Shown here: positions 1 through 11,337 of the stretch, piece by piece
Layout of the letters: each line of letters opens with the position of its first letter
How positions within the stretch are numbered: the first letter of the stretch is position 1
Assembly: GCA_007115705.1 (NCBI GenBank)
Contig: QXEO01001842.1
Coordinates: 1,290,458-1,354,457 of the forward strand
Origin: Dactylis glomerata
Lineage: Eukaryota > Streptophyta > Magnoliopsida > Poales > Poaceae
DNA: 64,000 nucleotides
Direction of reading: 5' to 3'
The notes under the pieces: generated by a model
What the model was told of the DNA's origin: nothing
Seen by the model: the letters and a program-made list of their open reading frames with translations, nothing else
Database searches by the model: none
Position numbers and translations under genes: made by a program

Positions 1-1
1 T

Positions 2-2947
2 TTGTTTTACTCTACTATGGAGAACTCTCCATTTGGTTTCCTATTTGGAAACACATCTACTACTACTGCTGCACATGCGGACGAACCACCACCGCCGCCG
101 CCTGCTGAAATTGATCCTTTTAAAATACCTATGAAAATTGTTGGGTGTATTATGGATAACTGCTATTCAGGAGATGGAACTGTCCATCCGGGTGATCGCT
201 TATTATTTATACATGAATTATGCGAGTTGTTCAGATGTGCAGGTATTTCACCAAGCCAGGTTAAGAAGAAATTATTCTCATTATCATTGAAAGGCAGAGC
301 TGAAGAGTGGTATCGACTACTCCAAGATGGTCCATCTATGGCATGGGAGGATATTGTGCCTCTCTTTTATTCCAAGTTTTATCCTCCAAGTGAAATTCAT
401 AAAGACCGTAACCGGATATATAATTTTTGGCCTCATGATGGAGAGAGTATTGCCCAAGCGTGGGGGAGATTGAAGTTACTAATGCTCAAATGCCCCATTC
501 ATGAGCTCCCCAATAATATTGTTATTGATAATTTTTATGCGCGGCTTACTCTTCCTGATAAGGATTATTTGGATGCTTCTTGCTTTGGATCATTTACTCA
601 TATGAAAGAAGATGCTAAGTGGAAACTTCTTGACCGTATATAAGAGAATGCTGAAGGTTGGGAAAACGACAAAGGTAGGAAGTCAGGTATAAACTATGAT
701 TATGAATGCATTAAAACTTTTATGGGAACCGATGACTTTCATAGTGTTAGCGCTGCTTATGGTCTTGATTCACAAATACTTGCTAATTGTCTTAAGGCTT
801 TTGCCTCTTATATTGATGTTCCAAAGAAAGACTGGAACAAATATCATGCGCCTTACAAAGATTCTATTAGTCATATTCCTGCTGCAGCTACTGAAGTTTG
901 TACTGTTGATAGCATTGTGCCTGAACCTTATTTTGAGAAGACACCTTTCCCTGCTAAGGTAAAGAAGTATTCTACTTTGGTAAGTGTGTCTAATAAACGT
1001 ACTAAAAAGGCTGCAGAACCTGATGAGCAAATTACTATTAAGTCTCCTGTAGCTATATTGAAGGATCTTGTTACTAAAGATGTAGGGGATGAATATATTC
1101 TTTTTTGTGAAGATGCTTCTAACATTCTTTCACATCCTAAAAAGCATAGGAAAGCAAGTGTTCCTGTTATTTTTGTCAGGATTGGAGATCATTGCTATTA
1201 TGGTTTATGTGATATTGGTGCTAGTGCAAGTGCTATTCCCTTAGAGCTTTACAAAGAAATTATGCACGAGATAGGCGCTTGTGAACTTGAAGATATTGAT
1301 GTGGTTGTTCAGCTTGCTAACAGAGAGACTGTTTGGCCTCTTGGTATTGTCCGAGATGTGGAAGTTCTTTGCGGTAAGACTAAATACCCTACTGATTTTC
1401 TAGTACTTGGTAAGGAGGCTAGTAAAACTTGTCCTATTATTTTTGGTAGACCATTTTTGAACACTTGTGGCGCCGTGATAGATTGTAAGAAGGAGAATTT
1501 TTTTACTAAGTTTAATGGAGAGTCTTATGAGTTTAATTTTTCCAAGTTTGCTAAGACTTCTTATGAAAATGAAACGCCTAATGAAAATTTTCGAGTTGAA
1601 CAGCTTGCTTCTATTGCTCTTGCCCCTAATAATGCCTTGCAGCAATTCATGGAAGATCACGAAAGTGATGTTTTCAGCAAGGAAAGAGAAGAGATTGACG
1701 ATATTCTCCTTCATCAACCACCATTACTCAAGCATAATCTACCTGTGGAGGATCTTGGTACCACTTTGCCGCCTAAAGAAGATCGTGTGTTTGAATTAAA
1801 GCCTTTGCCTGATAATCTCAAATATGCTTATATAGATGATAAGAAAATATATCCTGTTATTATTAGTTCTAAACTTTCAGGAAAGGAAGAAGAAAGATTA
1901 TTGGAGATATTGAGGAAACACCGAGGAGCTATGGGATATACTCTTGATGATTTAAAAGGGATTTCTCCCACTTTATGTCAGCATGCCATTAATATGGAGA
2001 AAGATGCGAAGCCAGTTGTGGAGCATCAACGCCGCCTAATTCCCAAGATGAAGGATGTGGTAAGAAATGAGGTTTTAAAACTCCTTGATGCTGGTATTAT
2101 TTATCCTATTGCTGATAGTAGATGGGTTAGTCCTGTTCATTGTGTTCCTAAGAAAGGAGGTATGACTGTTGTGCCTAATGAGAATAACGAGCTTATTCCT
2201 CAAAGGGTAGTAGTTGGTTATAGAATGTGCATTGATTATAGGAAGGTAAGCAAAGTTACTAAGAAAGATCATTACCCTTTACCGTTTATAGATCAAATGC
2301 TAGAAAGGTTGTCTAAGAAGACTCATTTTTGTTTCCTTGATGGTTATTCTGGTTTTTCTCAAATTGCTGTTAAGAAGGATGATCAAGAGAAAACCACTTT
2401 TACTTGCCCTTATGGAACTTATGCTTATAGACGTATGCCGTTTAGTTTATGCAATGCTCCTGCTATTTTTCAAAGATGTATGTATGCTATTTTTCATGGC
2501 TTTTGTGAAGAAATTGTGGAGGTTTTCATGGACGATTTCTCCGTCTATGGAACTTCTTTTGATAATTGTTTGCACAACCTTGATAAAGTTTTGCAGAGGT
2601 GCGAAGAAACTAACCTTGTTCTTAATTGGGAGAAATGCCACTTTATGGTAAATGAAGGAATTGTCCTTGGACATAAAATTTCTGAAAGAGGTATTGAAGT
2701 TGACAGAGCAAAAGTGGAGGCAATTGAGAAAATGCCTTGTCCAAGAGATGTTAAAGGTATTCGTAGTATTCTTGGTCATGCTGGTTTCTATAGGAGGTTT
2801 ATTAAAGATTTCTCTAATATTTCAAAGCCTCTTACCAATCTTCTTCAAAAGGATGTACCATTTGTCTTTGATGATGATTGTAAGGAAGCTTTTGAAACTC
2901 TTAAGAAGGCTTTAACTACTGCTCCTATTGTTCAACCACCTGATTGG
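2..2947 (+). pseudogene. gag-protease-reverse transcriptase part of element A polyprotein, split by Copia insertion
   Basis: This is the 5' half of a single gag-pol reading frame. The gag capsid-like segment (roughly residues 40-210) contains the plant retrotransposon gag pattern around RAEEWYRLL. Codon 641-643 is TAA where the frame otherwise runs on unbroken into pol, consistent with CAA to TAA. Downstream comes an aspartic protease with DIGASAS at about 1211. The reverse transcriptase starts near 2000 and its catalytic FMDD is at 2524-2535; the final D-D pair is intact. The frame ends abruptly at a TGG codon (2945-2947), where the Copia LTR begins. The missing RNase H and integrase continue in frame at 11338. 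The product would be a cytoplasmic particle polyprotein. It is inactive here because of the stop and the insertion. Confidence 0.88.
2943..2947. repeat. Target site duplication of the Copia element, left copy (ATTGG)
   Basis: ATTGG directly precedes the TG of the left LTR. The identical pentamer follows the CA of the right LTR at 11333-11337. Removing the element and one copy restores the pol reading frame of element A. Confidence 0.95.
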
Positions 2948-4655
2948 TGAAGGAAATATGCCCTAGAGGCAATAATAATATTGTTATTATCATATTTCTT
3001 GTTCATGATAATGTTTATACTCCATGCTATAATTGTATTAAGTGGAAACATTAATACTTTTGTGGTTTATGAACAACACCGTGTCCCTAGTGCGCCTCTA
3101 CTAGACTAGCTCATTGATTAATGATGGTTAAGGTTTCCTAACCATAGACATGAGTTGTCGATTAATAATGAGGTCATGTCATTAGGAGAATGATGTGATG
3201 GACAGACCCAAATAAAGCACAGCAATTAGATCGTGTCATTGTGTTCATCTTTGCAAAGCTTTTCCTATGTCAAGTATTGTATTCCTTAGACCATGAGATA
3301 ATACAACTCCCTGGTATCGGAAGAAAGCTTTGAGGTCATCAAACATCATCCTATGTGAGGGTGATCATAAAGGTGTCTCTCAGGTGATCGGAAAGTACTT
3401 GTTGGGTTGTATGTATCGAGATGGAATTTGTCCCTCCCGAGTCGGAGAGATATACTTCGGGCCCACTCGGTAATCGATATCAACACCGCTTGCAAGCACA
3501 TGGTTAAGGAGTTAATCACAAAGTGATATCGGATTACGGAACGAGTAAAGTACTTGCTGTGAACGAGATTGAACTAGGTATGTCGATACCGACGATCGAA
3601 TCTCGGGCAAGTAAAATATCGCGTGACGAAGGGAATACATATACGGGATTAATTGAATCCTGGCATCGTGGTTCATCCGATATGATCATCGATGAATATG
3701 TGGGAGTCAATATGGGTTTCCAGATCCCGCTGTTGATTATTGATAGAAGATCATGTCTGCATATTCTCGAACCCGTAGGGTCACACACTTAATGTGCATC
3801 GACGCTAGGATATAATGGATAATTGGTTTATGAGTTTTTGGTCGGAGTCTCGGATGAGATCCAGGACATCACGAGAGGTTCCGGAATGGTTCGGAGAATA
3901 AGATTCATATAAAGGAAAGCAGTTTTTGGATTCCGGAATCGTTTTGGAGTTTATCGGTATTGTACCGGAAGGTTATAGAAGGTTCTGGAGTGGGACCAAC
4001 ATGGGCCCACTTGATAGAGGCCTATGTGGGCCTAAGGGGAAGTGTCGGCGCACAAGGCACTAAGGCCCAGTCGGCCAGCCCTTAGGGGAAACCCTAAGGG
4101 AACCTTCCAGAAGGAAGGGGGGAAACTTGCCCCCACTCTTCCCCCTAGGCTGCCGCCCTAGGGCTTGGAGGAGGGGCCAAGGCAGCCGGCCAGCCCCCCA
4201 TATAAGGGGGGGCAGGGGCGCAGCCCCCTCCAATTCCAACCCTAGCCGCCGGCCAACTGCTGCCCCTCCACCTCTCTCTCTCGCGACTGTGCGTAGGCGA
4301 AGCCCTGCCGCAGAAACTCTCCACCATAAGCACCACGCCGTCGTGCTGCAGATCCAATCTATCTCTCCACCATACTTGCTGGACCAAGGAAGGAGGAGAC
4401 GTCGCTGCACCGTACGTGTGCATCTCTCGGAGGCGTCGCCACTTGCGGCGTTGGATCGGATCGGATCGCGGGGAGGAGATGGATAGTACGACTACATCAT
4501 CCACGTTCTGTTGAACGTTTCCGCTGTGCGATTTCTTCAAGGGTATGAAGATCTCATCTCTCTCTCTCGTTGATTACATCTCCTAGATTAGATCTTGGCT
4601 TTCTTGTTCGCATCCGTAGGAAATTTTTGATTTACTATGCTGCGAAACCCTTTCA
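2948..4655 (+). repeat. 5' LTR of Copia element
   Basis: 1708 bp, TG...CA. It carries a TATA-like ATATAAG at 4200-4206 in a GC-rich context, which probably marks the U3/R promoter, and ends just before the PBS. It lacks about 20 bp that the 3' LTR has near 10707-10730, a GGGCC-rich stretch. Confidence 0.93.
4200..4206 (+). promoter_or_regulatory. TATA box of the Copia 5' LTR
   Basis: ATATAAG follows a C-run and precedes a G-run, about 450 bp before the end of the LTR. The same motif recurs at 10877-10883 in the 3' LTR. The position suits the retroelement promoter; the assignment is by motif only. Confidence 0.55.
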
Positions 4656-4656
4656 G

Positions 4657-4669
4657 TGGTATCAGAGCT
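4657..4669 (+). other. Primer binding site (initiator Met-tRNA) of Copia element
   Basis: TGGTATCAGAGCT starts one base after the LTR. It is the classical complement to the 3' end of plant initiator methionine tRNA used by Copia elements to prime minus-strand DNA. Confidence 0.92.
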
Positions 4670-6600
4670 AGATCTATGCGTAGATGTGTTTCACGAGTAG
4701 AACGCAACATGCTTGTTGCGGGCGTTGATGTTTTCTGTTGCAAACCCCTTTGTTTTGTATTTCTTATGGCGCGGCATAGTGAGATCGAAGCGGTCCAGGC
4801 CAACTTTACGCGACCTCGTTCGCGAGACCGGCTCCGCACTTGACGTGTGGCTTGTTCCTCACATGCGGCTGGTGGATGCCAGTTTCTCTCACTATAGTAG
4901 TCATGGGATTTACAACGGATGTTAGCAACCATAATATCACCGTTGTGGCTTTTCGTAGGTAAGAATCGTTCTTAACTTGCTACTCCCATAAGCCACGTAA
5001 AACATGCAACAACAAAGTAGAGGCGTCTAACTTGTTTTTGCAGGGAGTGTTTTGTGATATCGTATGGCCACAAGATGTGATGTGATATATGTGATGATCA
5101 TATTTTGTAATATTTCACGACTTGCATGTCGATGAGTTCACAACCGGCAGGAGCCATATGGTTGTCTTTATAATTGTGTATGACCTGCGTGTCAACTTCT
5201 TATACGCCATGTAATAGCTTTACTTTATCGCTAAGTAGTTAGCAATAGTTGTAGTTGCTATTCGTGGTGGAGGCAATCATGGTGGAGTGATGGAGATCAT
5301 GCCGGCGCGCACAAGATGGAGATCATTGCGCGGAGATTGGCTATACCATGTCACATAAAATTATATGCATGTGATGTTTATCCTTTTATGTATCTTATTA
5401 TGCTTAGATCGCGACGGTAGCATTTTAAGATGATTCCTCACTTAAAGATCAAGATAAAATTGTGTTCTCCCCATGTATGCACCGTTGCGAAAGTTCGTCG
5501 TTTTGAAGCATCTCGTGATGATCGGGTGCTATAAACTCTACATTCACATACAACGGGTGCAAGCCAGTTTTGCACATGCGGAAATACTTGGGTTTGACTT
5601 GACGAGCCTAGCATGTACAGACATGGCCTCGGAACACACGGACCGAAAGGTCAAGCATGAGTCATATGGATGATATGATCAACATGTTGATGTTCACCAT
5701 TAAAGCTACATCATTCACGTGATGATCGGTCTCGGTGTAGTGAATTTGGATCATGCTTCACTAAACAACTTTGAGGGATGTTGAATTTAGTGGGAGTTCA
5801 TTAGTAATTTGATTAACTTGAACTAATTATCTTAAACTAAATCTTGTTGTATTTGCATAAGTCGTTGTAGTCTTTGGCACCGTTTCCCACCGACACTTAG
5901 CTTAATTGAGTTAAAAGAACTATAGAATTCTGGATAATCACTTTTCGGTCTAGTGCCATTTAGTTAGAATGTCAAGACTAAAGATTAAGTCTTATTGCAA
6001 ACTTTAGCAAACCTTGCTTGCTCCATACGATTTAATAAATTGTATTAATCTAAGAGCAACGATTCAAGTTTAGTATCTAAAGATCATATGTTTGCCTTCA
6101 TGATAAATTGATCTTCAAAATTGTTTGAGAATCAAAGTGATCATCGAGCTGAAAGAATTGTTTCAGAAACAAATAAGAAGTGAAAGATATTTGATATCTA
6201 AGACTTTGATTGTTTGCAAAATCATGAAGTATAATTTAGTAAAAGAACATATGCTCATATTGTATGACTATATGCGAAGATTGAAGATGCTAGGCATCCC
6301 GACCACCCAAAAGTTTGGGAACTAATATTATACTTGCATTCATCCTTATAAGCTATAGTAGTTTCATCATGAAAGATGTCATGATAGGACGAATGAAAAG
6401 GTATCAGCTAAATTGTTTTGCTATACCAAAAGAATACTAAAGAATGGAATCTGGAAGAATACCAATCATATGATGATGGTGATCCACTTCAAAGTGCAAA
6501 ATCCAAGGCTATTAGTATTTGACTAAAAATCCTTTGGACTGTGTGTCAAATGATTGACGCCACTATTGATGTCAATAGATTCTTCTAAAAGGAGAGGAAA
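4670..6600 (+). other. Copia leader and decayed gag region, no open frame
   Basis: This stretch between the PBS and the first recognisable protease remnant should hold the leader and gag. Only short frames remain and I could not identify a capsid or a zinc knuckle. It is AT-rich and full of stop codons in all frames. Confidence 0.6.
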
Positions 6601-6699
6601 CGCTAAATAGGATCTGCAAAATTATTTGGTAGAAAAAGGAAAAGACTGGAATTGTCCAGCTCAGGTATATAAATGATATACATGTTATAGATGAATTCT

Positions 6700-9038
6700 T
6701 TTGCTCATTAACAATGTAATTCTTGGGTATTCGATACTGATTTGTTGGTATGAAATGTCATACAAAGCAACACAATACAAGAAGTACAATGGCCTAAGTA
6801 ACTAGTAAAAGAATATGGTAATGATGCATGTCGAGATACAAATAAAAGTGTTATTGTGCTTCTCGTCAGCATAAAACCTAGCCTTCTAGATATGTTAAGA
6901 ACTTAATAATTGTTATTTTGTTCTAGTATTATGAGAGCAATGGTTGTTCAAATTATTACCGTCTTCCATAATCGATGGATAGATTATTATTATCTTGTTG
7001 GTGAAATAGACATTTATAACACTAATGCTAAAGGTCGCAAGACAAAACAAATTTCACTTATATGTGACACTGCCGTTTAAGTCATATTGGAAACAAAACA
7101 TGAAAGAAATTCTATATTGATAGATTTTCGAGTCATTTGATTTTGAATTGATTGACGCTTGTGAGATTTTTCCTAAAGATGATTAAACTCTGTTCATGGG
7201 CCATGGACAGAACTAGCGACTAACTAAATGGAGATCGTACATGTTGATGTATGTAGTCCATGGTGTGAAGTCGATCATGGTGTATTTTCTATTTTATCAA
7301 TGACTCGAATAGATGTATGGTATATCTACTTGATGAGATAGAAGTATGAAACTGTTCAATTTATGAAGTGGAAATTGTTGTAACAAGAATATTCAAGTTG
7401 TATGATTAGATCATAAAGAAGAATATTTGAGTTACAAGTTTAGCAAACATCTAAGAGTTAGGGGAATTGTTCCACGAACTTGCATTGTGATAAACACCAT
7501 ATGAGTATGGAGTTTTCGATGGATGTAATCAAACCTTGTTTGACATGGTTAGATCAATGATGAAATAAAACTACTAATATAATTTGTGGATTATGCTTTA
7601 GAGACTACCGCTTTTCACTAAATAGAGCACCATCATAATCCGCTGAAATGACACCGTACAAGTTATAGTTGTCTTTTCTTAAATTTTGGTATGCACAACA
7701 TATGTAAAATGTTTACAACCAAAATCGGATTAGTAAGTCTTTGTAGGTCATCCCAAAGAATGTCGATGGGTATTCCATCTACTATGAACCCAAACACATA
7801 GTGATTGTCACTTAAAAGTGAATTTCTTATGAAGGAGTTTTCTCGCGAAAGGTTTAAGTGGGAGGAAGATAGAACTTGATGAGGTTATTAAATCTGAGCA
7901 AGATGATCAGAGTAGCGCAGCACCAGAATATGTTCTGGAAGCGGCAACTGCATTCATAGCTCACGCGTCTACAATATGTTGTAGTCACGGCATCGAAGTT
8001 CCTATTTAACCAAGTTGGTCGTAATCAAATAGCAAGATTTGAGAACGAGATATTATTAGATAATAGTAACCAACAATATACAAAGAAGCGGTGATGGGCC
8101 CTGACTTCGTCATATGAATTATTCTAGCAACAATTACATATTGAGATATGATAGTTGAATAAATGAAACAACGTTCCTCTACCGGAATGCACACCAAGGA
8201 CGTGCACCTGACATGACCCAATGGGTTTTGTTGATTCAAAGGTTGCTAGATATGTATGCAAACTTCTATGGTAGAAGTAAGCATAGCGAAGTTGGAATCT
8301 TCAATGATGAAAATGTTAAAGTGTTAATTTCATCAAGATATTTGAAGATGCTTGTATTACAAGAAAGTAAGTGGGAGCGCTAAGACATATTTCTAATGCT
8401 TTATGTAGTTAACATATCGTTCATTGGAAATTATGTGTTTTTTCTTGATATTGTTAAGTTTTCATTAAAATTAGTTTTTGATGAAAGACTTAGGTAAAAC
8501 CAGAATATTAAGCATCAATGTCTATGCAGATAGATTGAGGCACTAATATAGTTTTGCCAGAGTACATAGATGAAATATTGAATTTGTTCAATATGGAAAC
8601 AATAAGAATGGTTCTTGTTGCATGGAAGAGGTTGGAGCAAGAATCAATTGTTTTGACACTTGATGAGTGAAACCACAAGAATGATTTTATCAATTTTGTA
8701 TACCATGATATGTAGATCCAGATGTGTCCAATGCTCAAAAGGTTATAGCATTCATATGATGATCGTTGGACAATAGTAAAGATATTCTTATGCACTTTCG
8801 AAGAAGTAAGAATATGTTCTGTATGCAGAAGTGACAAATGGTTCATTGCAATGAGTTACATTGGCTTTGTCACACATACAAGTAAAATTTTATCTCAATT
8901 TTAAGCTATTTGTTTTGAGTTAGAAGGTGGCATAATAAGATGGAAGAAAGTTCCATGATGACTTGGATGAGTTCCAATGTTAATATTGTGGCGGACACTG
9001 CAACAAGGGCTAAGTATATAATCGCTTTAGAAGCGGCA
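6700..9038 (+). pseudogene. Degenerate Copia pol: protease, GAG-pre-integrase, integrase, RT and first half of RNase H
   Basis: Conceptual reading with many stops and frameshifts gives recognisable pieces in order. A protease motif NSWVFDTD is at 6718 (the catalytic DTG reads DTD). A GAG-pre-integrase HCRLSHIG block lies near 7064. Integrase core remnants run about 7200-7960 and include the end-of-core block at 7620-7660 and the IELDEVIKSEQDD tail at 7870. RT remnants occupy about 8000-8900, including STYIDEILN near 8560. RNase H reading SWMSSNVNIVADTATRAKYI lies near 8960-9030. No frame exceeds about 110 codons. The product family is a Copia polyprotein. It is beyond function here and is dead on any reading. 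Confidence 0.75.
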
Positions 9039-9322
9039 TAAAAGATGCAAAGTAGATAGTGATAATCCAACTTATTTGTGGCACTGTCGTCCAGGTCATA
9101 TTGGCATAAAACGCATAAAGAAACTCCATTCTGATGGACTTTTGGAGTCTCTTGATTTTGAATCATTTGACACGTGCAAGCCATGCCTCATGGGCAAGAT
9201 GATAAAAAAAACCCGTTCTCCGGAATAATGGAGCGGGCAACGAACTTATTGGAAATTATACATACCGATGTGTGCGGACCAATGAGTATTTCGACGCACG
9301 GTGGATATCGCTATTTTTCTAA
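9039..9322 (+). pseudogene. Second GAG-pre-integrase/integrase fragment embedded inside the RNase H remnant
   Basis: The sequence reads YLWHCRPGHIGIKRIKKLH, then a CKPCLMGKM block and a HTDVCGPM integrase start, which is GAG-pre-integrase plus the first part of integrase. It is far better preserved than the equivalent block near 7060 and differs from it in sequence. It sits between RNase H segments (before about 9038 and after about 9330), so it is out of order for any Copia element. This looks like a patch from another family member acquired by template switching or gene conversion. The boundaries are approximate. Confidence 0.65.
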
Positions 9323-9329
9323 GTGTGCT

Positions 9330-9594
9330 AGTACTATGTAGTCCTATTGTATGACAATAGTGACAACATAGTCTCGGCCAAGAAACAAAGGTCTCACCAG
9401 AAGACCAAGTTTATACGATGCTATCTCATGCAAGATGAGTAATGCGTGCTGATGCAAAAGAATATGCAAATACAAACGGACCTGAAAGTGTCAGACCCGT
9501 AGATAAGGTTTACCACGTGCAATGCGTATGAATAACACCGGAATGCCATAGGTGTTAAAGGCGCAAGTATTAACTAGATTATTGACTCTAGTGC
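9330..9594 (+). pseudogene. Second half of Copia RNase H remnant and 3' end of pol
   Basis: It reads YDNSDNIVSAKKQRSHQKTK and ends with DSSASGR just before the LTR. These are the C-terminal RNase H block and the terminal motif of Angela/BARE-type polyproteins. Stops and frameshifts interrupt it. Together with 8930-9038 it makes one RNase H domain split by the inserted GAG-pre-integrase block. Confidence 0.65.
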
Positions 9595-9605
9595 AAGTGG
9601 GAGAC
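9595..9605 (+). other. Polypurine tract of Copia element
   Basis: AAGTGGGAGAC lies directly before the 3' LTR, the purine-rich plus-strand primer site typical of this group. Confidence 0.8.
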
Positions 9606-11332
9606 TGAAGGAAATATGCCCTAGAGGCAATAATAATATTGTTATTATCATATTTCTTGTTCATGATAATGTTTATACTCCATGCTATAATTGTATTAAG
9701 TGGAAACATTAATACTTGTGTGGTTTATGAACAACACCGTGTCCCTAGTACGCCTCTACTAGACTAGCTCATTGATTAATGATGGTTAAGGTTTCCTAAC
9801 CATAGACATGAGTTGTCGATTAATAATGAGGTCATGTCATTAGGAGAATGATGTGATGGACAGACCCAAATAAAGCACAACAATTAGATCGTGTCATTGT
9901 GTTCATCTTTGCGAAGCTTTTCCTATGTCAAGTATTGTATTCCTTAGACCATGAGATAATACAACTCCCTGGTATCAGAAGAAAGCTTTGAGGTCATCAA
10001 ACATCATCCTATGTGAGGGTGATCATAAAGGTGTCTCTCAGGTGATCGGAAAGTACTTGTTGGGTTGTATGTATCGAGATGGAATTTGTCCCTCCCGAGT
10101 CAGAGAGATATACTTCGGGCCCACTCGGTAATCGATATCAACACCGCTTGTAAGCACGTGGTTAAGGAGTTAATCACAAAGTGATATCGGATTACGAAAC
10201 GAGTAAAGTACTTGCTGTGAACGAGATTGAACTAGGTATGTCGATACCGACGATCGAATCTCGGGCAAGTAAAATATCGCGTGACGAAGGGAATACATAT
10301 ACGGGATTAATTGAATCCTGGCGTCGTGGTTCATCCGATATGATCATCGATGAATATGTGGGAGTCAATATGGGTTTCCAGATCCCGCTGTTGATTATTG
10401 ATAGAAGATCATGTCTGCATATTCTCGAACCCGTAGGGTCACACACTTAACGTGCATCGACGCTAGGATATAATGGATAATTGGTTTATGAGTTTTTGGT
10501 CGGAGTCTCAGATGAGATCCAAGACATCACGAGAGGTTCCGGAATGGTTCGGAGAATAAGATTCATATAAAGGAAAGCAGTTTTTGGATTCCGGAATCGT
10601 TTTGGAGTTTATCGGTATTGTACTGGAAGGTTCTAGAAGGTTCTGGAGTGGGACCAACGTGGGCCCACTTGACGGAGGCCTATGTGGGCCTAAGGGGAAG
10701 TGTCCTGGCCACTTTGGGCCAGGCGCACAAGGCCCCTAAGGCCCAGCCGGCCAGCCCTTAGGGGAAACCCTAAGGGAACCTTCCAGAAGGAAGGGGGGAA
10801 ACTTGCCCCCCACTCTTCCCCCTAGGCTGCCGCCCTAGGGCTTGGAGGAGGGGCCAAGGCAGCCGGCCAGCCCCCCATATAAGGGGGGGCAGGGGCGCAG
10901 CCCCCTCCAATTCCAACCCTAGCCGCCGGCCAACTGCTGCCCCTCCACCTCTCTCTCTCGCGACTGTGCGTAGGCGAAGCCCTGCCGCAGAAACTCTCCA
11001 CCATAAGCACCACGCCGTCGTGCTGCAGATCCAATCTATCTCTCCACCATACTTGCTGGACCAAGGAAGGAGGAGACGTCGCTGCACCGTACGTGTGCAT
11101 CTCTCGGAGGCGTCGCCACTTGCGGCGTTGGATCGGATCGGATCGCGGGGAGGAGACGGATAGTACGACTACATCATCCACGTTCTGTTGAACGTTTCCG
11201 CTATGCGATTTCTTCAAGGGTATGAAGATCTCATCTCTCTCTCTCGTTGATTACATCTCCTAGATTAGATCTTGGCTTTCTTGTTCGCATCCGTTGGAAA
11301 TTTTTGATTTACTATGCTGCGAAACCCTTTCA
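9606..11332 (+). repeat. 3' LTR of Copia element
   Basis: 1727 bp, TG...CA. It is nearly identical to 2948-4655, with mostly C/T and G/A transitions. It is followed by the second TSD copy ATTGG (11333-11337) and then by resumed element A pol. Confidence 0.93.
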
Positions 11333-11337
11333 ATTGG
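11333..11337. repeat. Target site duplication of the Copia element, right copy (ATTGG)
   Basis: It matches 2943-2947 exactly. Confidence 0.95.

Larger units (their letters stand above)
2948..11332 (+). mobile_element. Copia LTR retrotransposon (Angela/WIS/BARE-like), degenerate inside
   Basis: This is a complete insertion bounded by two LTRs of about 1.7 kb that start TGAAGG and end TTTCA. It has a Met-tRNA primer binding site, a polypurine tract and a perfect 5-bp TSD. The domain order of the remnants (gag and protease, GAG-pre-integrase, integrase, reverse transcriptase, RNase H) is Copia-type. No long ORF survives in the 4950-bp interior, yet the LTRs differ at only about 23 positions plus two length differences (by-eye count, about 1.4%). 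That points to a non-autonomous copy mobilised recently. Confidence 0.93.

Noticed and set aside
3523..3792. ORFs repeated at 3523-3792 and 10181-10450, and GC-rich ORFs at 4060-4540 and 10770-11217
   Set aside because: They lie in the two LTRs of the Copia element and are duplicated for that reason; both strands are open by chance.
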